From: an uncultured Flavobacteriales bacterium
GTDB lineage: Bacteria > Bacteroidota > Bacteroidia > Flavobacteriales_D > Crocinitomicaceae
Length of the DNA: 64,000 nucleotides
Assembly: GCA_903935095.1 (NCBI GenBank)
Contig: CAIZQH010000012.1
Span: 103,034-167,033, forward strand
Reading direction: 5' to 3'
The position numbers and the translations under genes were made by a program. The notes beneath the pieces are model-generated. The model was not told the origin of the DNA. It was given only the letters and a program-made list of their open reading frames with translations, and searched no databases. Shown here piece by piece: positions 34,018-41,645 of the stretch (positions are counted from its first letter, which is position 1; each line of letters begins with the position of its first letter).

Positions 34018-34265
34018 TTGTTTAAATATTTTTTAGAAAGGGCGTCGTTCAGTTTCTTTTTGTAATCAACTAAATCAGGATCCTTGAACGATCCTTTTAA
34101 GCCATAAAGCACGGAAGGTTCTTCAACGATTTGAGCAGAGTGATTGACCAAAACACTTAAATAATTCTCGATTAATTGCGATAAACTTTTCCCATTTTCT
34201 TTGGCAAAAACTTTTGCTTTAATGATAATTTCTTCTTCAATAGAAAGTGTGAGCTTTGTATTCAT
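34014..34265 (-). CDS. Ribbon-helix-helix antitoxin (DUF6364-like)
   Basis: I use the ATG at 34265 (MNTKLTLSIEEEII); the frame to 34286 adds seven residues over an operator-like repeat. The protein has 83 residues. It begins with an RHH-type strand and helices (KLTLSIEEEIIIKAKVFAK, then ENGKSLSQLIENYL) and ends in a basic/acidic tail that would wrap the toxin. It overlaps the PIN toxin gene by 4 bases. It probably binds the repeats at its own promoter. Confidence 0.75.
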   Translation of the reverse strand: MNTKLTLSIEEEIIIKAKVFAKENGKSLSQLIENYLSVLVNHSAQIVEEPSVLYGLKGSFKDPDLVDYKKKLNDALSKKYLNK

Positions 34266-34297
34266 ACGTATAAATGATATGTTCAAATATACGTATA
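34264..34297. promoter_or_regulatory. Paired atacgtata repeats at the antitoxin promoter
   Basis: Two identical 9-base copies (34264-34272 and 34289-34297), each containing the 8-bp palindrome atacgtat, are spaced 25 bases apart. The first covers the antitoxin start codon. RHH antitoxins bind such short palindromic pairs; the assignment is inferred. Confidence 0.5.
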
Positions 34298-34307
34298 AAA
34301 TAGGAAT

Positions 34308-34760
34308 TTACAAACGCTCCTTCGAATCCATGATAATCGTCACGGGTCCATCATTGATGAGAGAGACTTTCATATCTGCGCCGAATTTTCCACTAGCGAT
34401 TTTACTGGGGAACATCGTTTGAAGTTGCTGTAGAAAGTACTCGTAAAGTGGAATGGCTTGCTCTGGACGTGCTGCGCGAATGAAACTTGGTCGATTTCCT
34501 TTTTTGGTGGAGGCGTGTAAGGTAAACTGACTCACCACGAGGAAAGATCCATCCACTTCTTGAATGTTTAAGTTCATTTTTCCATCGGCGTCTGAAAACA
34601 CGCGCATTTGACTGATCTTTTGGATGAGGTAATCGGCGTCCGACCTGTCGTCTTCGGTTTCAATGCCGAGTAAAATGAGGAATCCATGTTGGATTTCACC
34701 GACTGATTCACCGGAGATTTTCACGGTTGCTTCGCTGACACGTTGAAGTACGACTCTCAT
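34308..34760 (-). CDS. dtd: D-aminoacyl-tRNA deacylase
   Basis: The protein has 150 residues. It has the family signatures: MRVVLQRVSEATVKI at the start, SQFTLHASTKKGNRPSF with the active-site Thr/Ser region, and the GP motif (NDGPVTIIMDS) near the end. It removes D-amino acids wrongly attached to tRNA. Its start overlaps the rsgA stop by one base (TAATG). Complete length for the family. Confidence 0.95.
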   Translation of the reverse strand: MRVVLQRVSEATVKISGESVGEIQHGFLILLGIETEDDRSDADYLIQKISQMRVFSDADGKMNLNIQEVDGSFLVVSQFTLHASTKKGNRPSFIRAARPEQAIPLYEYFLQQLQTMFPSKIASGKFGADMKVSLINDGPVTIIMDSKERL

Positions 34761-35713
34761 TAGTAATCACTTCTTCGATGTGGGTCACTTGCATCTTCGT
34801 GCATCAACTGCAAATAGGTGTTGTAGCGATGCGGGGCAATTTCTTCACTTTCTACGGCGTCTTTCACGGCGCAATGCGGTTCATTGATGTGTTGGCAATT
34901 ATTGAAACGACATTCACCCAATAATTCCCGCATTTCAGGGAAATAATGTGCGAAATGTGCTTTTTCAAGATCGACAATCCCAAAGGCACGAATTCCTGGG
35001 GTGTCAATGATGAATCCACCAGTTGCAAGGGGATGCATTTCTGCAAATGTTGTGGTGTGTTTTCCTTGTTCATGTGCTGTGGAAATTTCTCCCGTGCGTA
35101 AATCAAGGCTGTCATCTAATGCATTGACCAATGTTGTTTTTCCCACACCAGAATTCCCGGAAATCATGACTTGATGGTCTTTGATTTCATCGCGTAAAAA
35201 CGCCACCGAGGATTCATCTCTCGCAGAAATCGGGTAACAGGGATATCCTACTTTCTCATACACCTCTTTCAAGTAATGAAATTGCACATTTTCCTCATCG
35301 GAGTAAAGGTCCACTTTATTAAACAGAAGTGTTGTTGGAATTCGAAAGGATTCAGCCGCCACCAAAAAACGATCGATGAACGCAATTTGAGTGATAGGTG
35401 ATTTTAAGGTCACAACGAGGTAGGCGCGATCAATATTCGCTGCCAAAATTTGCATTTGTTTGCTCAGATTGGTGGACTTTCGCACGATGTAATTGTGTCG
35501 GTCTTCAATCGAACGAATCGTGTAGTTTTCCTCACGTCCTTCTATAAAGTCTGACTTTTCGTCTAGAATTACTCGGTCACCGGCCGCAATTGGATTCGTT
35601 GTTTTGAGTCCTTCAATGCGCAGTTTCCCACGGATACTAGCTTGCACGACTTGTTGGTCCTCCAACAAGACTTGATACCATTTACCCGTTGATTTTAAAA
35701 CGATTCCGTGCAT
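34760..35713 (-). CDS. rsgA: Ribosome small-subunit GTPase RsgA
   Basis: I place the start at the ATG at 35713 (MHGIVLKST), the usual beginning; the frame to 35752 adds 13 unlike residues. The protein has 317 residues with an OB domain, a circularly permuted GTPase with LLFNKVDLYS before GNSGVGKTTLVNAL and DTPGIRAFG, and a C-terminal zinc site (C...C.H...C in ECRFNNCQHINEPHC). It helps late 30S maturation. It is the first gene of a pair with dtd. Confidence 0.95.
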   Translation of the reverse strand: MHGIVLKSTGKWYQVLLEDQQVVQASIRGKLRIEGLKTTNPIAAGDRVILDEKSDFIEGREENYTIRSIEDRHNYIVRKSTNLSKQMQILAANIDRAYLVVTLKSPITQIAFIDRFLVAAESFRIPTTLLFNKVDLYSDEENVQFHYLKEVYEKVGYPCYPISARDESSVAFLRDEIKDHQVMISGNSGVGKTTLVNALDDSLDLRTGEISTAHEQGKHTTTFAEMHPLATGGFIIDTPGIRAFGIVDLEKAHFAHYFPEMRELLGECRFNNCQHINEPHCAVKDAVESEEIAPHRYNTYLQLMHEDASDPHRRSDY

Positions 35714-35777
35714 GGATGCAAAGTTAATCAAACAGCGAGAAGCAACACTCAAGAAAAAAAATTAATAAATTTGATGT

Positions 35778-36209
35778 ATGTACAAAAACACACTCTTCCT
35801 TTTTTTATCCTTGGTTCTTAGTTCCTTGTCGTATGCGCAAGTAACTGAATCGAATAGCGATACAGCGGTTGTGAACAAACCGGAAATTGATCCAGAATAC
35901 GATGGTGGATTTGAGGCTTTAGCCCAGTATATCACAGCGAATTTAGAAGGCGTTTCAAACCCTAAAAAGAAAAGATCAGTTCCCAAAGAAGATTTATTTG
36001 AGGGTGGAAGAGTGATTGTTCGGTTTATCATTGAAAAAGATGGAACAGTGAGTAATGTTGTTTTTGAAGAGCGCTTGCGGAAATGTGAGCCCTGTAATCG
36101 GGAGGCTATTCGCGTTGTAAAAAACATGCCGAAATGGAAACCTGGCTCAAAAAACGAAAAAGCAGTTCGTACCTATGTTCGCTTGCCGATTAGGTTTGTG
36201 GTGGATTAA
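35778..36209 (+). CDS. TonB C-terminal-domain protein
   Basis: The protein has 143 residues. A signal peptide (1-21) precedes a periplasmic domain. The C-terminal 90 residues match the TonB C-terminal fold common in Bacteroidota: RVIVRFIIEKDGTVSNVVFE, then EAIRVVKNMPKWKPGS and a final VRLPIRFVVD strand. It has no cytoplasmic or membrane-anchoring segment beyond the signal peptide, so it is unlikely to energise transport itself. It may help envelope complexes. A shikimate dehydrogenase gene follows. Confidence 0.8.
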   Translation: MYKNTLFLFLSLVLSSLSYAQVTESNSDTAVVNKPEIDPEYDGGFEALAQYITANLEGVSNPKKKRSVPKEDLFEGGRVIVRFIIEKDGTVSNVVFEERLRKCEPCNREAIRVVKNMPKWKPGSKNEKAVRTYVRLPIRFVVD

Positions 36210-36257
36210 CGGATTTAGCGCATCAAAGTGGAAATTAAATTTCCCTACCTTTGAGTC

Positions 36258-36995
36258 ATGAAACAATATGGACTCATTGGCAAGCACCTTTCGCATTCTT
36301 TTTCACCGTCATTTTTCGCGGATTTTTTTCAAAAACAAGGAATTGATGCACATTACGCGTCGTATGAGCTTCAAGAAATTTCGGACTTCCCCCAATTGAT
36401 AAAGGATCATGATTTTAGCGGATTGAATGTCACGATTCCGTACAAAACGGCGATTATTCCATTTCTAGATGAATTGGATCCGCTTGCGGAAGAAATTCAA
36501 GCAGTGAATGTTGTTTCCTTCGAAAACGGAAAAACAAAGGGATACAACACCGATGTTTTCGGATTCCAGCAAAGCATCAAACCCTTTTTAACTTTCCACC
36601 ATGAGCGCGCCTTGATTTTCGGTACAGGCGGTGCGTCGAAAGCCGTCTCATATGTGTTTAAGTCCCTCGGAATCGATGTGATTTTTGTTTCTCAAACGGA
36701 ATCAACCGAAAGCAATCACTTCACGTATGCGGATGTCAACGAGCACATGATCGCTGCGTGTAAAGTCATTGTCAACTGTACGCCTCTTGGAATGTCTCCC
36801 AATGTGGATGCAGCACCAGTGATGCCTTACGAGGTGCTTAGTGAGGAACATTTACTGATTGATTTGATCTACAATCCAGAGGAGACCTTGTTCATGAAAC
36901 AGGGTAGAGCGAATGGAGCAACGTCCATGAACGGACTTTCCATGTTACAGCATCAAGCCTTGAAAAGTTGGGAAATTTGGAATACCCCGCGTTAA
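36258..36995 (+). CDS. aroE: Shikimate dehydrogenase
   Basis: The protein has 245 residues. It has LIGKHLSHSFSPSFF with the shikimate-binding SxS, the LNVTIPYKTA lysine motif, YNTDVFGF, and the NADP-binding GTGGASKAVSYVF. The C-terminal DLIYNPEETLFM and NGLSMLQHQA complete the family pattern. It makes shikimate from 3-dehydroshikimate in aromatic amino acid synthesis. The last bases overlap the convergent creD-like gene. Confidence 0.95.
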   Translation: MKQYGLIGKHLSHSFSPSFFADFFQKQGIDAHYASYELQEISDFPQLIKDHDFSGLNVTIPYKTAIIPFLDELDPLAEEIQAVNVVSFENGKTKGYNTDVFGFQQSIKPFLTFHHERALIFGTGGASKAVSYVFKSLGIDVIFVSQTESTESNHFTYADVNEHMIAACKVIVNCTPLGMSPNVDAAPVMPYEVLSEEHLLIDLIYNPEETLFMKQGRANGATSMNGLSMLQHQALKSWEIWNTPR

Positions 36996-38323
36996 GCCGC
37001 AGGGTTATTTCCATTATTTCCAATACTGTACCAGTCGATTTTTCTGGAGAAGTACATGATCAATGCCAAGATGATGAATACGCCGATACTTCCAATCAAC
37101 AACGCGAAGTCTTCCAATTGAATGATCACGAAAATGAAGATGTAAAGGATGCTCAATAATCCGGAAATGAATGCTGTCAATTTCGTTGATTTTAAAATCG
37201 CTTTGACGTAACCAGAGATGAGTATCAACGTGGCTAGTGCAGAGATAAAGAAGGACATGTTGAACTTCAAGTATTCTGAAATAGACAAGAGCAAGGTATA
37301 GAAAATCACTAAGGCAATTCCGACTAAAATGTACTGAATTGGGTGAATAAATGCCGATTGGAACACTTCAATAAAGAAGAAAACCAAGAAGGTTAATCCG
37401 ATGAAAAGGATGGCGTATTTAATCGAACGATGCGATTTCTGGTAGTTGTCAACCGGTAAGATTAAATCCACACCAAACGCTGAATAATTGATGTTGTAAC
37501 GACTTCCAACCCATGATTGCGGATAGTTTCTGTTCAAATTCAATACGTTCCAATGTGCGGTGAACCCGTCTTTTGTTACCTTATTTTCATCTGGCAAGAA
37601 CGAACCATTAAAGCTAGGAGTGGTCCAAGTGGAGGAAACGTTGATATCCGTTTCTTTTCCAACTGGCGTGAAGTACAATTGCTGACTTCCTTTCAATTTC
37701 AATTCAAAAGAAAAAGTGTAAATGTGATTATCTGTCGGACTTAAGGCAATTTGCGCATTGATTCCAGATGTGAAATTGTCAGAAGTAGAAACACCAGGAC
37801 TAAACGGAAAACTTAAATTATTCCAAGATAATTCAATTTGTTTTTCGATGCCGCGAAGATCATCGATGCCTACGTTTAAGCGTGCTTTCGTGAAATCGAA
37901 ATTACTTGCAGGGATATCTAATTCCTCGAAATTCAATTTATTAAATTCACCACTGACCTTGATAATGGAATTGTATACAACGATTTCATAAACGCCACGG
38001 TAGCGACGTTCTGGTTTCATTTCGGTAACGATTTTCAATTTACTCGGAAGAATGTGCAGTTTTTCATGAACGGTCACCAATTTCTCTTTTCCAGTTTCCT
38101 TATCCGTTTCTTTTGCGTAGCGCATGAAAGGCAAACTCATGATTGGCCCCTTAATGGTTTGAGCTTCGCCCCATTTGGAGCTCACTTCCTGTATCGCTTG
38201 TTCTTGTGTAGATTCTCTTTCGTAGATAATTCCGCGGATCATTGATGTTGGAATTAACAACAACATGGCAATGATAACGATGGTTCCAATTTTAAAGTAG
38301 AGGTTTGATTTTAGTTTATTCAT
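36992..38323 (-). CDS. creD: CreD family inner membrane protein
   Basis: The protein has 443 residues. A membrane helix is at 10-30, a large periplasmic beta-rich domain spans about 35-290, and about five closely spaced membrane helices fill 295-430. Family features include PIMSLPFMRYAKETD and the FFIEVF.SAFIHPIQYILVG region. CreD proteins affect envelope integrity in other bacteria; the mechanism is unclear. It is monocistronic here. Confidence 0.9.
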   Translation of the reverse strand: MNKLKSNLYFKIGTIVIIAMLLLIPTSMIRGIIYERESTQEQAIQEVSSKWGEAQTIKGPIMSLPFMRYAKETDKETGKEKLVTVHEKLHILPSKLKIVTEMKPERRYRGVYEIVVYNSIIKVSGEFNKLNFEELDIPASNFDFTKARLNVGIDDLRGIEKQIELSWNNLSFPFSPGVSTSDNFTSGINAQIALSPTDNHIYTFSFELKLKGSQQLYFTPVGKETDINVSSTWTTPSFNGSFLPDENKVTKDGFTAHWNVLNLNRNYPQSWVGSRYNINYSAFGVDLILPVDNYQKSHRSIKYAILFIGLTFLVFFFIEVFQSAFIHPIQYILVGIALVIFYTLLLSISEYLKFNMSFFISALATLILISGYVKAILKSTKLTAFISGLLSILYIFIFVIIQLEDFALLIGSIGVFIILALIMYFSRKIDWYSIGNNGNNPAA

Positions 38324-38561
38324 AAGAGGTAGTTTTTATCTACAACGAAGGTGCACTTTTTTTATTGTGTTTCAAAATTTCACGAATCCTAAGTGAATCA
38401 TTGTCAAAGCGCGAATTTGTCGTTTACAAACAACTAATTATCGAAAACAAGCGACAAACAACCGAATAAAAAATGGCGGTGTAGGAAACTTTGCAGAGTC
38501 GAATTCAACGAACGAATGGAAGAGCGACAAAAACAATTTTTAACTTTTTAAAAACAAAACA

Positions 38562-38906
38562 ATGAATGCATTAAAAAACAAAGTGAAATTGATCGGAAGA
38601 CTCGGCGTTGAGCCAGAGCTAGTGAAATTTGAAACCGGCCGAACACTTGCTCGATTTACACTCGCAACAAACGAAAATTACAAGGATAAAAAAGGCGAGT
38701 GGCATGAGCTTACACAGTGGCACACAATTAATGCTTGGGGAAAACTAGCGGACTTGGTTCAGAAACTTTTAAAGAAGGGACAAGAAATCATCATCGAAGG
38801 AAGGTTAGTGAATCAATCATATGAGACTAAAAGCGGAGAGAAACGATTTACGACCATCATTGAAGCAAGTGAATTTTTAGTGTTAACGCCAAAACCAGAG
38901 AAATAA
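38562..38906 (+). CDS. ssb: Single-stranded DNA-binding protein paralogue 1
   Basis: The protein has 114 residues. It is an OB-fold SSB: NKVKLIGRLGVEPELVKFE, ARFTLATNENYKDKKGEWHE, then WHTINAWGKLADLV and KGQEIIIEGRLVNQSYE. It lacks the acidic C-terminal tip of replication SSB proteins, ending in LTPKPEK. The stop overlaps the next SSB gene by one base (TAATG). A variant SSB without the tail could bind ssDNA but not recruit the usual partners; a natural transformation or repair role is inferred. Confidence 0.88.
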   Translation: MNALKNKVKLIGRLGVEPELVKFETGRTLARFTLATNENYKDKKGEWHELTQWHTINAWGKLADLVQKLLKKGQEIIIEGRLVNQSYETKSGEKRFTTIIEASEFLVLTPKPEK

Positions 38907-39226
38907 TGAACGATTTGAATCATGTGAATTTAATTGGTAAAATAAGTTCAACACCAAAAATAATGGAGTTAGAAAATGGGAGACGCATCGCGAAATTCAC
39001 GCTTTCCACGAAAGAACAATACTTAGATGCGAACGGTATTACAAAGACAAGGAGATACTGGCATGTACTTAGTGCATGGGGACGTTGGGTGAAAGTCCTA
39101 GAGGAGATTGGGAAAGTCGGGTCCGAGTTAGCGATTGAAGGAAAATTGGTCACACGATTTTACCAATCCAAGGGTCAGCGCAAATTCGTTTCCGAGGTGG
39201 AGGTGAATGATATTGTAGTCATGTAA
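38906..39226 (+). CDS. ssb: Single-stranded DNA-binding protein paralogue 2
   Basis: The protein has 106 residues. It is an OB-fold SSB like its neighbours (NHVNLIGKISSTPKIMELE, RIAKFTLSTKEQYLDANG, WHVLSAWGRWVKVLEEIG, LAIEGKLVTRFYQSKG), ending at VNDIVVM with no acidic tail. It is translationally coupled to the first copy and lies 17 bases before the third. The three copies have diverged throughout, so this is not a recent duplication. Confidence 0.88.
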   Translation: MNDLNHVNLIGKISSTPKIMELENGRRIAKFTLSTKEQYLDANGITKTRRYWHVLSAWGRWVKVLEEIGKVGSELAIEGKLVTRFYQSKGQRKFVSEVEVNDIVVM

Positions 39227-39243
39227 TTCTTAAAAAGTAAAAA

Positions 39244-39570
39244 ATGAACACCATTCGAAACTTCGTTACCTTGGTTGGTAACATGGGAAGTGATGCAAAA
39301 ATCACAGAATTTGACAACGGACAACGTGTTGCACGATTTCAATTGTCGACACAAAAGAGTCTTCGTAAAAATAATGGCAGGTACACAGCGGCGGTGGAAT
39401 GGCATCGGCTTTTTGCTTGGGGAAATATGGCTCAGTTTATTGAGCAGTATGGAGAGAAGGGAAAAAAAATCGCCATCCATGGTCGCTTGGTACAGCGCAC
39501 GTATCTGACAAAAAACGGTATTCAACGCAGTTTAAAAGAAGTGGAAGTACGTCAGATCATCGGCTTGTAA
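39244..39570 (+). CDS. ssb: Single-stranded DNA-binding protein paralogue 3
   Basis: The protein has 108 residues: NFVTLVGNMGSDAKITEFDN, RVARFQLSTQKSLRKNNG, WHRLFAWGNMAQFIEQYG and KIAIHGRLVQRTYLTKNG. It ends with EVEVRQIIGL and no acidic tail. It is the last gene of the SSB trio and is followed by a strong terminator at 39592-39622. Confidence 0.88.
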   Translation: MNTIRNFVTLVGNMGSDAKITEFDNGQRVARFQLSTQKSLRKNNGRYTAAVEWHRLFAWGNMAQFIEQYGEKGKKIAIHGRLVQRTYLTKNGIQRSLKEVEVRQIIGL

Positions 39571-39591
39571 TATCGACCAAACGTGCACAAG

Positions 39592-39622
39592 AAAAAGGAG
39601 CGACTTTCGGGTCGCTTTTTTT
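39592..39622 (+). terminator. Rho-independent terminator after the SSB trio
   Basis: A 6-bp stem agcgac / gtcgct (39599-39604 and 39611-39616) with a 6-base loop is preceded by A-rich and followed by T-rich bases (T run 39616-39622), so the A and T tracts can extend the stem. It is 21 bases after the third SSB stop. Confidence 0.85.
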
Positions 39623-39647
39623 CATGAATGACACCTAAATAGACAAA

Positions 39648-39659
39648 AAGTAATTACTT
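39648..39659. promoter_or_regulatory. Palindrome upstream of mazE
   Basis: aagtaattactt is a perfect 12-bp palindrome ending 11 bases before the mazE start. MazE antitoxins repress their operon by binding short palindromes, so this may be the operator. Inferred. Confidence 0.4.
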
Positions 39660-39670
39660 AAATCAACATC

Positions 39671-39916
39671 ATGGAAGTGTCAATCATTCAAATAGGGAAT
39701 TCTAAAGGATTACGGCTATCGAAAACTATATTAGACAAATATCAAATCAAGGAAAAAATGGAAATGATTTTAGAAAATGACCATATTGTTTTACGTCCAT
39801 TCAAAGAACCTCGAAAAGGTTGGAGTGAGGCATTTCAGGAAATGCATGCTTCTAGTGATGATCAATTGTTGATAGATGATGTTTTTGACGATGAAAATTT
39901 TGACGAATGGAATTGA
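39671..39916 (+). CDS. mazE: MazE-like antitoxin
   Basis: The protein has 81 residues. It starts with an AbrB/MazE swapped-hairpin domain (VSIIQIGNSKGLRLSKTILD, then KYQIKEKMEMIL) and ends in an acidic tail (DDVFDDENFDEW) that would block the toxin. It overlaps the mazF gene by 10 bases, the usual arrangement. Confidence 0.9.
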   Translation: MEVSIIQIGNSKGLRLSKTILDKYQIKEKMEMILENDHIVLRPFKEPRKGWSEAFQEMHASSDDQLLIDDVFDDENFDEWN

Positions 39917-40230
39917 ATCAATATCAAGTAGTGTTGGTACAGTTGGATCCAACCATTGGCAGTGAGGTTCAAAAAACGAGACCATGTGTCATCATTTCAC
40001 CAAACGAAATGAATCATCATTTACGCACGATTACCATTGCACCGTTATCCACGACAAATAAAAATTATCCAACCAGAATACAGGTTCAAAATAATAATCA
40101 AATTGGATGGGTAGTCTTGGATCAAATCCGGACGATTGACAAGGCTCGCATTATCAAGAAATTTGGATTTTTATCAGAAGAAGAAATCAAATCGTGTAAA
40201 CAGGTGATTGGGGAAATTTTTGTAGATTGA
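39907..40230 (+). CDS. mazF: MazF-like mRNA interferase
   Basis: The protein has 107 residues. It shows the PemK/MazF fold: QYQVVLVQLDPTIGSEVQKT with R in TRPCVIISPNE, TITIAPLSTTNK with the conserved Thr/Ser, and GWVVLDQIRTIDKARIIKKF. It cuts mRNA at short sequences when free of MazE. The pair looks complete and functional by sequence. Confidence 0.93.
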   Translation: MELNQYQVVLVQLDPTIGSEVQKTRPCVIISPNEMNHHLRTITIAPLSTTNKNYPTRIQVQNNNQIGWVVLDQIRTIDKARIIKKFGFLSEEEIKSCKQVIGEIFVD

Positions 40231-40264
40231 TTCCAACATAAATGAAACTGCTAATTTTAATTTC

Positions 40265-40624
40265 ATGAAAACTACGCCAGAACACAACGAGAAATTTGTC
40301 AATATGACCTTTGCCTCTGTTTATCCGTATTACATCAATAAAGTGGAGCGAAAAGGCAAAACGAAAGCGGAGTTGTTGCAAGTCATTGAATGGCTTACTG
40401 GATTTGATGAGCTTAAACTGAATGAACTAGCAGCAGAGAATGTGACCTTTGAAACATTTTTCGAACGTGCAACGCTGCATTCAAATGCACACCTAATTAC
40501 CGGAATAATTTGTGGCTATCGCGTGGAAAAATTAATAAATCCCTTAACGCGTAACGTGCGTTATTTAGATAAATTGGTAGATGAGTTAGCCAATGGAAAG
40601 GCGATGGACAAAATCATGAGGTGA
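40265..40624 (+). CDS. DUF2200 family protein
   Basis: The protein has 119 residues, soluble and helical. It matches DUF2200: TFASVYPYYINKVERKGKT, then VIEWLTGF and FFERATLHSNAHLITGIICG, and a late VEKLINPLTRNVRYLDKLVD. No biochemical role is known. It stands alone between mazEF and a membrane protein gene. Confidence 0.88.
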   Translation: MKTTPEHNEKFVNMTFASVYPYYINKVERKGKTKAELLQVIEWLTGFDELKLNELAAENVTFETFFERATLHSNAHLITGIICGYRVEKLINPLTRNVRYLDKLVDELANGKAMDKIMR

Positions 40625-40726
40625 TAACCCAAGTATTTGATACGTCATTCGCTTTACACATAGAACATTTCTATTGTGTAATTGTTGAATTAAATTACTT
40701 AATTTCAACTCATTAAAACACGGTAA

Positions 40727-41563
40727 ATGTTTACAGAATCGTTTAAATCCCGTATAGAAAGAATCACCTTGTATTTTGGTATAACAGCCTTCGTCATACA
40801 TGTTCTACTCATATTGGCAATCAAAATCGGATTATTAAGCATTCAATACTTCCCCGAAAACTTATTTGGCAATCCTTTTTCCGCACTTTTTTCTCCTTTC
40901 AGTTCTTTATTGGTATATGAGGTCTATTTATTGATTTATTATTTGCGTATTAGCTATACGAAAAGTGTAGCGAAACAATTAGAAATAATGGCGCTTATTT
41001 TACTTCGAAACTGTTTTAAGGATACGGGTCACTTAACTGAAGGACACACTTCGCTTTTGAACAGTGAATTAGTAAAGGATTTAAGTGGGTTTATCGTCAT
41101 TCTTATTTTGGTATGGCTGTTTTATCACCTAGATGCTAAGCGCAGCGAGATTAAATATGAGATGAGCAAACAATTCATCAACTTGAAGGATAGATTAGCA
41201 GTCTTCTTGATGGTCGTGTTTTTTGGACTATCCGTTTATTCATTTTCTACATGGATTAGCGACCTAGTTCAGTTCTCTTCAAATAAAACTACGCTTGGAG
41301 ACCCTTCTCACATTTTTTACACCGAGTTTTTTACCCTATTAACGTTTGTGGATGTCTTATTGCTGCTAAGTAGTGCTAGATACATGAAAAACACCATTTT
41401 GGTCATTCGGAATTCAGGATATGTTTTGGCTACATTTTTGACGCGAATCTCTTTTTCTTTGGAGGGATGGGAGCGAATCATTACCATTATTCTTGGAGCG
41501 CTCGTTGCCGTTTTTATATTGTGGATAAGCCGCAGAAGTGTCTTCTTGCAAAGTGTTGATTAA
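40727..41563 (+). CDS. Polytopic membrane protein of unknown function
   Basis: The protein has 278 residues with about six membrane segments (residues about 18-38, 55-75, 120-137, 157-177, 197-217 and 248-268) and a hydrophilic loop around 80-115. No family motif is recognised. It is the first plus-strand gene before the light island, 82 bases from the lycopene cyclase-Blh gene, and may or may not be part of that unit. Confidence 0.7.
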   Translation: MFTESFKSRIERITLYFGITAFVIHVLLILAIKIGLLSIQYFPENLFGNPFSALFSPFSSLLVYEVYLLIYYLRISYTKSVAKQLEIMALILLRNCFKDTGHLTEGHTSLLNSELVKDLSGFIVILILVWLFYHLDAKRSEIKYEMSKQFINLKDRLAVFLMVVFFGLSVYSFSTWISDLVQFSSNKTTLGDPSHIFYTEFFTLLTFVDVLLLLSSARYMKNTILVIRNSGYVLATFLTRISFSLEGWERIITIILGALVAVFILWISRRSVFLQSVD

Positions 41564-41645
41564 ATCCAATTCCATCGAACTGCTTTAATGTAATTCAGGA
41601 ATAAACAAAGTACGCGGTGGCGTTTAAACATTAAGCAATGATCAA

